Assembly (NCBI GenBank): GCA_023412275.1
Contig: JAEYNY010000183.1
Span: 1 to 64,000, forward strand
Length of the DNA stretch: 64,000 nt
DNA from: Bacillota bacterium
GTDB taxonomy: Bacteria; Bacillota; Clostridia; Acetivibrionales; DSM-1351
Direction: 5' to 3'
Shown: in pieces, positions 47,540 to 56,319 of the stretch
Layout: every line of letters starts with the position of its first letter
How positions within the stretch are numbered: position 1 is the stretch's first letter
Position numbers and translations under genes: made by a program
Notes under the pieces: model-generated
Database searches by the model: none
What the model was told of the DNA's origin: nothing
What the model saw: the letters and a program-made list of their open reading frames with translations, nothing else

Positions 47540-48634
47540 ATGTTAAGTGATCTGATAATAAATGCAGCTATACTAATTTCTTTTTTAAGCATAGCAAATC
47601 TATTCTATAGGGAGCGGGATTTAGAGGTACAATCCCACACTATTTTTAAGCTTTTTGCAGGAGTTATTTGTGGAATTTTAGGTATACTTCTAATGTGGTA
47701 TAGTGTTAGAATCCAAAACAAAACGCTAGTCGATTTCAGAAATATCGCCACCTTATTGGCTGCATCTGTGGGGGGAGGATTCTCAGCCGTTGTTTCAGGA
47801 CTTGTGATGGGGGGCTTCAGAATTGCATATTTTGGTATTAACAAATATTCTGAGATAGGGGCAGCTGTTGTTATACTGGTCACAGCAGGAATTTTATTAA
47901 TTTTTAAAACAAAAAAGTCACTGGGTAGAAAATGGCTGTTATCTACGATATACATGACTCTTGTTAGTTGTTGTGTTTACTTTTATATTTTTCAAAAAAA
48001 TTTCTCAATCCTTTTTACAATTTATCCTTATTTTATTCTGGGAACTGCTGTCGTAAGTTATACAGTATATAAATATATGATATATCTTAATAACATGAGC
48101 TTATTATTTAAAAAGCTAAAAGAGGAATCTTCCAAGGATTATCTGACCGGGCTTAACAATGTGAGGGAGTTTAATAAATTATTCAGGCTTGTAATAGAGA
48201 AGGCCGTAAGCAATAATCAAAAATTCTCGTTACTTCTGATTGACATAGATTTTTTTAAAAAAATAAATGATACACACGGACATCAGGCAGGAGATAAGGT
48301 CTTAAAAGAAATAGGAAAAATATTAAGACAAAATTGCAGAGCAGATGATTATGTTTCGCGAAATGGGGGTGAAGAATTTTCAATTTTACTTGAAAATGCT
48401 TCAAACAGCAAGGCTATTGAGATAGCCGAAAGAATCAGGAAAATAATTTCAGAATATGAGTTCGAGATTTCTTACGGCAGGAAAATTAATGTAACAATAT
48501 CCATTGGTATATCTTCCTATCCTGAAACTGTCACAGATATAACACAGATAATAGAGAGAGCTGATGATGCTCTTTACAAAGCAAAGCACAGTGGAAGGAA
48601 CCTTGTGGTATCAGATGGAGTTATATCAGAATAA
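47540..48634 (+). CDS. Membrane diguanylate cyclase (5TM-LYT-like sensor + GGDEF)
   Basis: The N-terminal ~190 residues contain six hydrophobic segments with a Gly-rich loop (AASVGGGFSAVVSGLVMGG) as in 5TM-LYT sensor domains. The C-terminal GGDEF domain carries the active site GGEEF at ~276 and an intact product-inhibition I-site RADD exactly five residues upstream. It should make cyclic di-GMP from two GTP and be feedback-inhibited. The next gene encodes a PilZ c-di-GMP receptor and the che genes follow, so it may tune motility or adhesion. The ligand of the membrane domain is unknown. AGAAGGG precedes the ATG. Confidence 0.9.
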   Translation: MLSDLIINAAILISFLSIANLFYRERDLEVQSHTIFKLFAGVICGILGILLMWYSVRIQNKTLVDFRNIATLLAASVGGGFSAVVSGLVMGGFRIAYFGINKYSEIGAAVVILVTAGILLIFKTKKSLGRKWLLSTIYMTLVSCCVYFYIFQKNFSILFTIYPYFILGTAVVSYTVYKYMIYLNNMSLLFKKLKEESSKDYLTGLNNVREFNKLFRLVIEKAVSNNQKFSLLLIDIDFFKKINDTHGHQAGDKVLKEIGKILRQNCRADDYVSRNGGEEFSILLENASNSKAIEIAERIRKIISEYEFEISYGRKINVTISIGISSYPETVTDITQIIERADDALYKAKHSGRNLVVSDGVISE

Positions 48635-48712
48635 TTTATAAAATAGTTTTCAAAAAGGATACTTTTTTAAAAGAAATTATGTAAATAAATAATACATTTC
48701 CCATAAATGGTC

Positions 48713-48741
48713 TTGTTCAAGAAATTAGAATGTGCTATTCT
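48713..48741 (+). promoter_or_regulatory. Candidate sigma-A promoter before the PilZ gene
   Basis: TTGTTC (48713-48718) is separated by 17 bases from TATTCT (48736-48741), with TGC directly before the -10 as an extended element. It lies 74 bases before the start codon and would make the PilZ gene independent of the cyclase gene. Confidence 0.4.
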
Positions 48742-48815
48742 TTTATCAGTAGAATAATGTATCGAAATATACAATCCTAAACTTAATATTATGTTTGTTT
48801 GCACTGGAGGATAGT

Positions 48816-49457
48816 ATGGAAAAGTTGAACTTGGTATTAAGACATTATAATAAGGTCAAACCTATGCACTGTACTATTGTGAGTGGTGATACTCAAAAAG
48901 TATTCACTGTTAAATTATGTGAAGATGAAAAAAATGGTGCTGAAATTCTTAAGGGAGACCCCGTACTTATTGGCTTTCTTAATAGTGACGAATCTCTTTA
49001 TCTAAGTGGAGGCAATATAGTAGGCGCCATACCAAAAGAAGAAGAATACATAATCCACGCAAATAATCCTCAAAATATAGCTTTTGAAACTGAAAGAAGA
49101 CAATACGAGAGATTTCCCACTTCGCTGACCGGTGAAATTAAGCTTGTAAATTCTAACAAAAGAGAACCCATATGTATAAAGGATTTCAGCTATGCGGGCA
49201 TGTGCATATATTCTAACGATGAGTTCAATAAAGAAGATGAGGTTGAGATTAGTGTATTCCTTAGCAATAGTGTTATTAAATACGATGCAACCATAGTCAG
49301 AAAAACCGTTAATTTCGGAAGATGTGAGTATGGTATACAACTGACACACAGGGATAAAAATTCTATGTATGCGACACAGAATCAATTAACATCTTTTATA
49401 CTCAGTGAAAAAGAGATTATGTACAGACATTTGATAAGTGCAAGCTTTAAATTTTAG
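48816..49457 (+). CDS. PilZ-domain c-di-GMP receptor with YcgR-like N-domain
   Basis: ATG at 48816 is five bases after GGAGG; the upstream in-frame ATG at 48795 lacks a site. The 213 residues comprise an N-terminal beta-barrel-like YcgR_2 region (~1-90) and a PilZ domain (~95-205). The PilZ domain has the c-di-GMP-binding RRQYER motif at its start and DFSYAG further on, matching RxxxR and [DN]xSxxG. Such proteins commonly act as flagellar brakes or motility regulators. The neighbouring diguanylate cyclase is a plausible source of ligand. A strong terminator follows. Confidence 0.9.
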   Translation: MEKLNLVLRHYNKVKPMHCTIVSGDTQKVFTVKLCEDEKNGAEILKGDPVLIGFLNSDESLYLSGGNIVGAIPKEEEYIIHANNPQNIAFETERRQYERFPTSLTGEIKLVNSNKREPICIKDFSYAGMCIYSNDEFNKEDEVEISVFLSNSVIKYDATIVRKTVNFGRCEYGIQLTHRDKNSMYATQNQLTSFILSEKEIMYRHLISASFKF

Positions 49458-49481
49458 TTTGTAATTGGAGCAGATTTATTT

Positions 49482-49518
49482 ATATTGGTATTGGAAATAG
49501 TTTATACCAATATTTTTT
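49482..49518 (+). terminator. Rho-independent terminator after the PilZ gene
   Basis: ATATTGGTAT and ATACCAATAT form a perfect ten-pair stem around a 12-base loop and end directly in six T residues. Confidence 0.9.
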
Positions 49519-49580
49519 AATGAATTTATGTATACTATTATTAAATTCATAAAAAATATGTAACAAACAGGGAGATTATT

Positions 49581-50225
49581 ATGAAAGAATACAGAGTTAT
49601 GGATAACGTATACCTTTTTAATAGTTATATTGATGCAATCGATCTGTCATTCAATCAGTTTCTTGTTTTAACTCCAATTCCAATGTTAATTCATACAGGT
49701 GCCATAGATCGAACTGAAGTGTTACTTCCAAAAATCAAGGAAGTGTTGGGCAGTCGCCCTTTGAAATACGTGTTTATTTCACATTTTGAATCAGACGAGT
49801 GCGGTGGTCTGGCACTTTTAAGAAATCACTATCCCGAAATAAAAGCGGTATGTTCTCAGATAACAGCAAGACAATTGATGGGCTTTGGCATTACTGACAA
49901 TATTGCGGTAGTTAACCCTCAGGACAAGATGAAAATTGGAGACAGCTTGTTTGAATTCATATCATACCCTTCTGAAATGCATCTTTGGGAGGGCTTAATG
50001 GTGGTTGAAACAAACAAGGGAATACTGTACAGCAGTGATATTTTTACCAGAACCGGTAAAATCCAAAATCCCATGGAGGAATCAAAAATATTTGAGGAGA
50101 TACAAAATATTAACCTGCAGAAAGTGCCGTCTCAGGAAGCTCTTGAACGGCTGAAAAAAGACATTTCGGCCTTGAAGTTAAACTATCTGATGCCTGGTCA
50201 CGGACCATGCCTGAAACTTATCTGA
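49581..50225 (+). CDS. ODP-like oxygen-binding diiron protein (MBL fold, FprA-type)
   Basis: A 214-residue metallo-beta-lactamase-fold protein equivalent to the diiron half of flavodiiron protein FprA. All six diiron ligands are in place: His68, Glu70, Asp72 (HFESD), His134, Asp153 and His207 (MPGHGP), with FprA-like spacing. There is no flavodoxin or rubredoxin domain, so direct O2/NO reduction would need an external electron donor. Stand-alone ODP proteins are known as oxygen sensors linked to chemotaxis in Treponema. Here the gene lies directly upstream of cheY-cheA-cheW-mcp-cheR. Alternatives are an O2-scavenging enzyme or a divergent hydrolase. CAGGGAG precedes the ATG. Confidence 0.8.
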   Translation: MKEYRVMDNVYLFNSYIDAIDLSFNQFLVLTPIPMLIHTGAIDRTEVLLPKIKEVLGSRPLKYVFISHFESDECGGLALLRNHYPEIKAVCSQITARQLMGFGITDNIAVVNPQDKMKIGDSLFEFISYPSEMHLWEGLMVVETNKGILYSSDIFTRTGKIQNPMEESKIFEEIQNINLQKVPSQEALERLKKDISALKLNYLMPGHGPCLKLI

Positions 50226-50255
50226 AAAATTATGCCTTTCTTAAAAAGTCAATAG

Positions 50256-50284
50256 TTGACATAAATAATGGATAAATTTATAAT
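50256..50284 (+). promoter_or_regulatory. Consensus sigma-A promoter of the che operon
   Basis: TTGACA (50256-50261), a 17-base spacer and TATAAT (50279-50284) are both perfect consensus. The implied leader before cheY is about 125 bases. Unusually strong for chemotaxis genes, which are often under sigma-D in Firmicutes. Confidence 0.85.
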
Positions 50285-50369
50285 ATGTTTGTAAACATAA
50301 GTTAAATTTAGTAAACCTTATAAATTCATCGATAAGCTAATTATGAAAACAAATAACTACTTGAATATA

Positions 50370-50395
50370 GGCGGAATTCGTTTATGAATTTCGCC
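50370..50395 (+). promoter_or_regulatory. Stable hairpin in the cheY leader
   Basis: GGCGGAATTC pairs with GAATTTCGCC (ten pairs, one G-U) around GTTTAT, seven bases before the cheY ribosome binding site. No T-run follows, so it is not a normal terminator; it may stabilise mRNA or affect initiation. It covers an in-frame ATG at 50384, arguing against that start. Confidence 0.5.
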
Positions 50396-50416
50396 TTAAA
50401 TGAAAGGATACATAAA

Positions 50417-50782
50417 ATGGGAAAAAAGGTTCTTGTTGTTGATGATACTGTTTTTATGCGTACTTCATTAAGGCTATTACTTGAAAGAAATGACTTCGAA
50501 GTAGTTGGTGAAGCTGACAATGGTATTGCAGCTGTTAACAAGTACAGAGAATTTATGCCTGATGTAGTAACAATGGATATTACAATGCCGGAAATGGACG
50601 GGTTGCAGGCCTTAAAAGCTATTAAGGAAATTAATGCAAATGCAAAGATTGTAATGGTTTCTGCAATGGGGCAAGAAGCTCAGGTCAGAGAAGCTATATT
50701 GTATGGGGCAACTAGCTTTATTGTTAAACCATATAAAGATGAGCATGTTATAAACACATTAAGAAAAATTGCTGATTCGTAA
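50417..50782 (+). CDS. cheY: CheY chemotaxis response regulator
   Basis: ATG at 50417 follows GAAAGG with nine-base spacing and gives a 121-residue single receiver domain, the standard CheY length. Acidic pair Asp9-Asp10, phospho-acceptor Asp54 (TMDITMP), Ser of MVSAMG and Lys of VKPY are all present. No output domain. It should be phosphorylated by the CheA encoded next and act on the flagellar switch. As first gene behind the strong promoter it is also likely the most abundant component. Confidence 0.92.
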   Translation: MGKKVLVVDDTVFMRTSLRLLLERNDFEVVGEADNGIAAVNKYREFMPDVVTMDITMPEMDGLQALKAIKEINANAKIVMVSAMGQEAQVREAILYGATSFIVKPYKDEHVINTLRKIADS

Positions 50783-50839
50783 CTATCTTTTTTTTCTTAC
50801 TTATCTAATTTTACTAAAGAAGATAATTCATTAATTTGT

Positions 50840-50860
50840 ACCCGTGATTACGGGTGGAGG
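50840..50860 (+). promoter_or_regulatory. Small hairpin abutting the cheA ribosome binding site
   Basis: ACCCGT-GATT-ACGGGT is a perfect six-pair stem-tetraloop immediately followed by GGAGG (50856-50860), seven bases before the ATG. It could tune cheA translation. Confidence 0.4.
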
Positions 50861-50866
50861 TACATT

Positions 50867-52864
50867 ATGTCAGAGCAAGCCAGTAATGAACCAATGCTTG
50901 AGATATATTTGTATGAGACAGATCAGCTTATAGAACAACTTGAAACTATTATCATTGAAAGTGAAAAAGTCGGTAATTATACTTGTGAAACTATAAATGA
51001 AATATTTCGAATAATGCACACTATCAAAGGTTCCTCGGCCATGATGCTGTTTAATAATATCTCAACTTTGGCACATGCCCTTGAGGATTTATTCTTTTTT
51101 ATCCGTGAAGAAAAAAATCAATATATTAATTTTTCTGCAATATCTGATATAGTTCTGGAGGGTGTGGACTTTATTAAAATTGAGCTGCAGAAAATCAAAA
51201 GAAACGATACTGCTGATGGTAATGCGGACAATCTTATAGCTGGTATAAGAGACCTTTTAGGTTACTTTAAAAAGGACAGTAAAGCTAAAGAATCGGTAAA
51301 TCAAAGTAGTATTTATTCAAAGCAGGAAAATGCTTTAATAAGCACTTCTCCAAAAGAATTTCAGGCGGTAATCCGATTTGAGGATGGCTGTGAAATGGAG
51401 AATATCCGCGCATATTCCGTTATTCATAATCTAAAGCAGATCACAAAGGATTTTTACTATATACCTGAAGACATTGTAGATGATGATAACAGCTCAAGCA
51501 TCATACAAAAAAACGGTTTTAAAATTTTCTTTAATTCGGATAAAACATATGAAGAATTGCATGATTTTTTCAGTCAAATAATTTTTCTTAAGGATTTGAA
51601 TTTGGTTCACAATAATAATCAGGACTGTAGCAAACATGAAGAGGCAAATAACAAATACCAAGAAGGAACAAAAACATGTAACAACACACATCAAAGCATG
51701 ATAAGTGTCAGTGTTTCAAAACTTGATACCCTTATGGATCTTGTTGGAGAGATGGTTATTGCCGAAGCCATGGTTACACAAAATCCTGATTTGAAAAATC
51801 TTGAGCTGCCGGATTTTTACAAAGCAGCACGACAAATGCGAAAAATACATAATGAAATTCAACAAATGGTAATGTCTATAAGAATGGTGCCTTTGGCAAC
51901 TTCTTTTCACAAAATGCACAGGATTGTACGTGATATGTGCAAAAAGCTTGATAAAAAAGTGGATCTGGCTTTAATAGGAGAAGACACTGAAGTTGATAAA
52001 AACATTATTGAGCATATATCCGACCCCTTAATGCATCTTATAAGAAATTCCATAGACCACGGAATAGAAACAGCTAAAGAAAGATTGGCAGCGGGAAAAT
52101 CAGAACGTGGTACTCTAACTCTTGAGGCGAAAAATTCCGGTAGTGATGTATTGATTATGGTGAAAGACGACGGACAGGGACTTGATAAAAAGTCAATAAT
52201 GAATAAAGCAAGAGAAAATGGCCTTATACATAAGCCTGAAAATGAAATGTTGGATAGGGAAATATATAATTTGATTTTTCTTCCAGGTTTTACTACAAAC
52301 AACAACATCACTGAATTTTCAGGCAGAGGCGTGGGAATGGACGTAGTTGCAAAGAATATTGAAGCAGTCGGAGGAAGCGTATCTGTTGACAGTACTGAAG
52401 GGAAAGGTACTGTGATTACTCTTAAAATTCCTCTTACGCTGGCTATTATTGATGGTATGAACATAAAGGTGGGCAATTCAAGGTTTACAATTCCTACGAC
52501 AGCTATCAAGGAGTCTTTCAGACCGAGTAAAAAAGATTTAATAACCGATCCCGACGAAAACGAGATGATAATGGTAAGAGGGATTTGTTATCCGGTATAC
52601 AGGCTTCACCGCATTTATAACATAAAAACAGAAATAACTGAATTTGACCGGGGAATATTGTTAATGGTTGAACAAGACGAAAAATCCATATGTATCTTTG
52701 CTGATGAATTACTGGGTCAGCAGCAGGTGGTTGTTAAAACACTGCCTCCATATATTAAGAAAATATACCAAAACTCTGATTTTGTGGGATGTACTTTGCT
52801 TGGTGACGGAAATATAAGTCTTATATTTGACGTATCACGACTTATTTTTACAAATAAAATATAA
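50867..52864 (+). CDS. cheA: CheA chemotaxis histidine kinase
   Basis: A 665-residue kinase in standard order: P1 phosphotransfer domain with His51 in MHTIKGSS; a P2-like regulator-binding region (~155-270); P3 dimerisation helices beginning SVSKLDTLMDLVGE; P4 ATPase with HLIRNSIDHGIE, DDGQGLD and GRGVGMDVV; and a C-terminal CheW-like P5 domain. It autophosphorylates under receptor control and passes phosphate to CheY and CheB. It is flanked by cheY and cheW in the same operon. No unusual features in the catalytic motifs. Confidence 0.95.
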   Translation: MSEQASNEPMLEIYLYETDQLIEQLETIIIESEKVGNYTCETINEIFRIMHTIKGSSAMMLFNNISTLAHALEDLFFFIREEKNQYINFSAISDIVLEGVDFIKIELQKIKRNDTADGNADNLIAGIRDLLGYFKKDSKAKESVNQSSIYSKQENALISTSPKEFQAVIRFEDGCEMENIRAYSVIHNLKQITKDFYYIPEDIVDDDNSSSIIQKNGFKIFFNSDKTYEELHDFFSQIIFLKDLNLVHNNNQDCSKHEEANNKYQEGTKTCNNTHQSMISVSVSKLDTLMDLVGEMVIAEAMVTQNPDLKNLELPDFYKAARQMRKIHNEIQQMVMSIRMVPLATSFHKMHRIVRDMCKKLDKKVDLALIGEDTEVDKNIIEHISDPLMHLIRNSIDHGIETAKERLAAGKSERGTLTLEAKNSGSDVLIMVKDDGQGLDKKSIMNKARENGLIHKPENEMLDREIYNLIFLPGFTTNNNITEFSGRGVGMDVVAKNIEAVGGSVSVDSTEGKGTVITLKIPLTLAIIDGMNIKVGNSRFTIPTTAIKESFRPSKKDLITDPDENEMIMVRGICYPVYRLHRIYNIKTEITEFDRGILLMVEQDEKSICIFADELLGQQQVVVKTLPPYIKKIYQNSDFVGCTLLGDGNISLIFDVSRLIFTNKI

Positions 52865-52890
52865 AATCTTAATAAAAAGGAGCTGTGATT

Positions 52891-53388
52891 ATGGAAAATG
52901 CAGTGGAGCAGGAATTACATGAGCAGGATGAAGATACTCAAAAAGATAAATTTCTGACATTCATGCTAGGAAAGGAATTTTATGGAATAGAAATAAGGCA
53001 TGTAACTGAAATTATAGGGATTCAACCAATAACTGAGGTACCGGAACTGCCGGAGTACATCAGGGGGATTATTAATCTAAGAGGAAAGATAATCCCGGTA
53101 GTTGATGTAAGATTAAGGTTTAAAAAAACTTTCATGGAGTATAATGACCGGACTTGTGTTATTGTTGTTGATATTGACGACCTATCGGCAGGACTGATTG
53201 TAGATAGTGTATCTGAGGTAATAACAATACCGGAATCTGATATAGTTCCGCCTCCGGATATTAAGAAAACAGGGAACAGATTTATAAAAGGTATAGGCAA
53301 AGTAGATAATGATATTAAAATGTTGCTGGATTGTGAGAAGTTGTTGAATGAAAATGACGTAGAAATGTTAATTAATTCTAATAATTAG
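52891..53388 (+). CDS. cheW: CheW adaptor protein
   Basis: ATG at 52891 lies eight bases after AAGGAG; the in-frame GTG at 52885 is too close. The 165 residues contain a full CheW beta-barrel: FLTFMLGKEFYGIEI, the IRGIINLRGKIIPV-type core motif and D-x-R-x-R. A short acidic N-terminal extension of ~20 residues precedes it. It couples the receptor encoded next to CheA. Confidence 0.93.
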   Translation: MENAVEQELHEQDEDTQKDKFLTFMLGKEFYGIEIRHVTEIIGIQPITEVPELPEYIRGIINLRGKIIPVVDVRLRFKKTFMEYNDRTCVIVVDIDDLSAGLIVDSVSEVITIPESDIVPPPDIKKTGNRFIKGIGKVDNDIKMLLDCEKLLNENDVEMLINSNN

Positions 53389-53401
53389 GGGGCCTTTCAC
53401 A

Positions 53402-55105
53402 ATGAAATGGTTTAATAACTTAAAAATAGGAGTAAAGCTTGTATCAACATTTATAATTGTTGCATTATTAGCGGGAATAGTTGGAGTTGTGGGTATAATC
53501 AATATCAAAAAAGTAGACAAAAACTATACCGAACTTTATAAGAATTTTGGAATAGCTACCGCTAATATTGGAAAGGCAAGTACAGACTTTAACACCATCA
53601 GGGCGGTAACCAGAGATATATTGCTTAGTAATAGTGTTGAAGATAAGAAAAACTATAGCAATCAGATTAAGAATCTGGACAAAGATGTTCAATTAAACCT
53701 TAAAGAGCTGTTTGATTCATTGCAAACTGAAGAAGGAGAAAAAGCATATACTGCATTAAATGAAAGTCTAAATAAGTACAATGAAATCAGAGACAGGGTA
53801 ATAAATATGGCAATTGCAGGACAAAATGATGAAGCCCTGACACTATTTTATAAAGAAGGAACAGAACCTGCAAAATTAGCAAAACAGTACATAGATGAAT
53901 TATTTGACCTAAAGGAAAATGGCGGAGTGGAGAGAGCAGAAGAATACTCCGGAGATACTGACACTACTGTTTACACGATGCTTGCAGTTGTAGTGATAGC
54001 AGTGATTGTTGCTGTACTTCTGGGGATCTTTATTTCCAGAATAATAAGTGTTCCAGTAAATAGGCTTGTTATTGCTGCCGAAAAAATTGCAGACGGTGAT
54101 TTGAATGTTGATGTTAAGCAAAATTCAAAAGACGAGATAGGAATGCTTGCTTCAGCCTTTAAAAGGATGTCGGATAATTTGAACGATGTCATATCCAGCA
54201 TCAGTTCGGCTGCGGAACAAGTATCTTCAGGCTCCAGACAGGTATCTGATTCCAGTGTAGCACTTTCTCAGGGCGCAACTGAACAGGCCAGCTCAATAGA
54301 AGAATTAACAGCATCTCTTGAAGAAATATCAGCCCAAACAAGATTAAATGCTGAAAATGCAACACAAGCCAGCAGTCTTGCGGAAAATGTAAAGACAATA
54401 GCTTTAAAGGGCAACGAGCATATGAAGGAAATGCTTAGTGCAATGGATGAGATTAATGATTCATCAAGTAATATTTCCAAGATAATCAAGGTAATAGATG
54501 AGATTGCATTTCAGACAAACATACTTGCCCTTAATGCAGCTGTAGAAGCGGCAAGAGCAGGACAACACGGGAAAGGTTTTGCTGTAGTTGCAGAGGAGGT
54601 CAGAAATCTGGCTGCTCGTTCCGCAAATGCCGCAAAGGAAACTACTGATATGATTGAGGGTTCAATACGTAAGGTAGAAGGCGGAACAAAAATAGCCAAT
54701 GAAACAGCAGAAGCATTGGGATTGATTGTTAATGGTGTTGCCAAGGCGGCTGATCTTGTAGGTAATATTGCAGAAGCATCAAATGAGCAGGCAGCAGGAA
54801 TTGAACAAATAAATCAGGGGATTATGCAGGTTTCGCAGGTAATTCAGGCTAACTCAGCAACTTCTGAGGAAAGTGCTGCTGCAAGTGAAGAGCTTTCCAG
54901 TCAGGCAGAGCTTTTAAGCGAGCAGGTGGAAAGGTTCACACTTAAGAAAGCTGTACGTTCAACAGACAACTACAGAGGAGACGGTGAAATTAGCCCGGAA
55001 ATATTGAAAATTCTTAATAAAATGAGTGAAAAAAGTAAAAATACCACCCAGAATGTAAGAACTAAAACAATAGATTTAAGCGACAAGGAATTTGGCAAAT
55101 ATTAA
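53402..55105 (+). CDS. Methyl-accepting chemotaxis protein with four-helix-bundle sensor
   Basis: 567 residues: TM1 (~11-33), a ~150-residue helical extracytoplasmic domain of the 4HB_MCP type, TM2 (~189-211), HAMP (~212-265) and a long coiled-coil signalling domain with the conserved hairpin tip near 367 (EIAFQTNILALNAAVEAA). Q/E-rich methylation helices flank the tip. There is no C-terminal NWETF-type tether for CheR. It is the only receptor in the window and lies inside the che operon, so it is presumably the dedicated input. The ligand is unknown. Whether the ODP-like protein upstream feeds this receptor is an open question. Confidence 0.93.
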   Translation: MKWFNNLKIGVKLVSTFIIVALLAGIVGVVGIINIKKVDKNYTELYKNFGIATANIGKASTDFNTIRAVTRDILLSNSVEDKKNYSNQIKNLDKDVQLNLKELFDSLQTEEGEKAYTALNESLNKYNEIRDRVINMAIAGQNDEALTLFYKEGTEPAKLAKQYIDELFDLKENGGVERAEEYSGDTDTTVYTMLAVVVIAVIVAVLLGIFISRIISVPVNRLVIAAEKIADGDLNVDVKQNSKDEIGMLASAFKRMSDNLNDVISSISSAAEQVSSGSRQVSDSSVALSQGATEQASSIEELTASLEEISAQTRLNAENATQASSLAENVKTIALKGNEHMKEMLSAMDEINDSSSNISKIIKVIDEIAFQTNILALNAAVEAARAGQHGKGFAVVAEEVRNLAARSANAAKETTDMIEGSIRKVEGGTKIANETAEALGLIVNGVAKAADLVGNIAEASNEQAAGIEQINQGIMQVSQVIQANSATSEESAAASEELSSQAELLSEQVERFTLKKAVRSTDNYRGDGEISPEILKILNKMSEKSKNTTQNVRTKTIDLSDKEFGKY

Positions 55106-55134
55106 ATTATACAAATTTGGTGGGGAAATTATAA

Positions 55135-55947
55135 ATGATTTCTATTACTGAAAAGGAATTTAAGCAGTTAGCGGAATATATTGAATATAAATATGGTATC
55201 CATCTGAAGCCTGAGAAACGGGTTCTTGTAATGGGAAGACTTCAAAACGTTTTAAATTCTCTGGATATTGATAACTTTACTGATTATTTCGCCCATGTAA
55301 CCAGCGACAGAACAGACAACTCAGAACAAGTACTAATTGACAGGATTACAACAAACCATACATTTTTTATGAGAGAGGCTGAACACTTTGAATATTACAA
55401 AAACAATGTTCTGCCACATCTGGTACAGAATGTAAGAAACAAGGATTTAAGGATATGGAGTGCGGGATGCTCCACAGGCGAGGAACCCTATACTTTGGCA
55501 ATGATAAACCGCGACTGTTTGGGAAATGAAAAGGTATATTGGGATACCAAAATTTTGGCTACCGATATATCAAAAAAAGTACTGGAAACTGCAGCAAACG
55601 GCATATATAATGATGAGGAGCTTCTTCAGCTTCCGGTGTGCTGGAGAACAAATTATTTTAAAAATTATAACAGCCGGAGTTCAATAGTAAAAGATCTGAT
55701 AAAGGAGGATGTCATATTTCGAAAGTTCAACCTGATGGATAGTTTTCCTTTTAAAAAAAAGTTTCATGTGATTTTTTGTAGAAATGTTATGATTTATTTT
55801 GATAATATCACAAAAAATACACTTATTAATAAATTTTATGATATATTGGAATATGGCGGATACTTATTTGTAGGTCATTCTGAGTCGATTAGCCGAGACA
55901 AAACAGGTTTCAGATATGTTATGCCTTCTTTGTACATTAAAGAGTAG
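55135..55947 (+). CDS. cheR: CheR chemotaxis protein methyltransferase
   Basis: 270 residues. The N-terminal helical domain has the family arginine (GIHLKPEKRVLVMGRL) and the TTNHTFFMRE motif. The SAM-binding domain has SAGCSTGEEPY and later the FCRNVMIYF motif. It methylates receptor glutamates with S-adenosylmethionine. GGTGGGG is spaced before ATG 55135. Its partner cheB is downstream after a terminator. Confidence 0.95.
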   Translation: MISITEKEFKQLAEYIEYKYGIHLKPEKRVLVMGRLQNVLNSLDIDNFTDYFAHVTSDRTDNSEQVLIDRITTNHTFFMREAEHFEYYKNNVLPHLVQNVRNKDLRIWSAGCSTGEEPYTLAMINRDCLGNEKVYWDTKILATDISKKVLETAANGIYNDEELLQLPVCWRTNYFKNYNSRSSIVKDLIKEDVIFRKFNLMDSFPFKKKFHVIFCRNVMIYFDNITKNTLINKFYDILEYGGYLFVGHSESISRDKTGFRYVMPSLYIKE

Positions 55948-56033
55948 ATAATGCAAATTTTGCTTAAGTGAATTAAAACAGAATTTGTGCAAATAATACT
56001 TTAGGAAAGCCAATTTCAAAGGAGGAATACACA

Positions 56034-56207
56034 ATGTCTGTTAAAAAAATGAGTCAGCCTAATACTGGCATAAAATGTATTGTTAATACATGTCACTATT
56101 ATATGAATGGTGATCACTGTACTGCTGAACAGATAGAAGTTCAGCCTAGAAATGCAAGAGACACTCAGGAAACAGATTGTGCTACATTTTTACCTGAAAA
56201 CCAGTAA
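56034..56207 (+). CDS. Small Cys-rich protein, DUF1540 type
   Basis: A 57-residue ORF with a strong AAGGAGG (56019-56025). Four cysteines are spaced C-x4-C-x8-C and then a distant T-D-C-A-T-F, the layout of DUF1540 domains: IKCIVNTCHYYMNGDHC. The pattern suggests a small metal-binding fold, probably zinc. DUF1540 proteins are widespread in Clostridia with no established role. It is followed by a terminator. Its position between cheR and cheB may be incidental. Confidence 0.85.
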   Translation: MSVKKMSQPNTGIKCIVNTCHYYMNGDHCTAEQIEVQPRNARDTQETDCATFLPENQ

Positions 56208-56235
56208 GCTAATAGATTATAATTTTAGATTCTAA

Positions 56236-56272
56236 AAACGCCATACCTCTATAAAAGGGGTATGGTGTTTTA
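56236..56272 (+). terminator. Rho-independent terminator after the DUF1540 gene
   Basis: ACGCCATACC pairs with GGTATGGTGT (one G-U, extendable in the loop) and is followed by TTTT. It separates cheB from cheY-A-W-mcp-R. Confidence 0.85.
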
Positions 56273-56319
56273 ATGTAGAATATATTAACCATATGAATAT
56301 ACAGGAAAGGTTACATGGT

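Noticed and set aside
51907..52509. 200-codon minus-strand ORF inside cheA
   Set aside because: It overlaps the conserved ATPase core of CheA; composition reflects the complement of the real gene.
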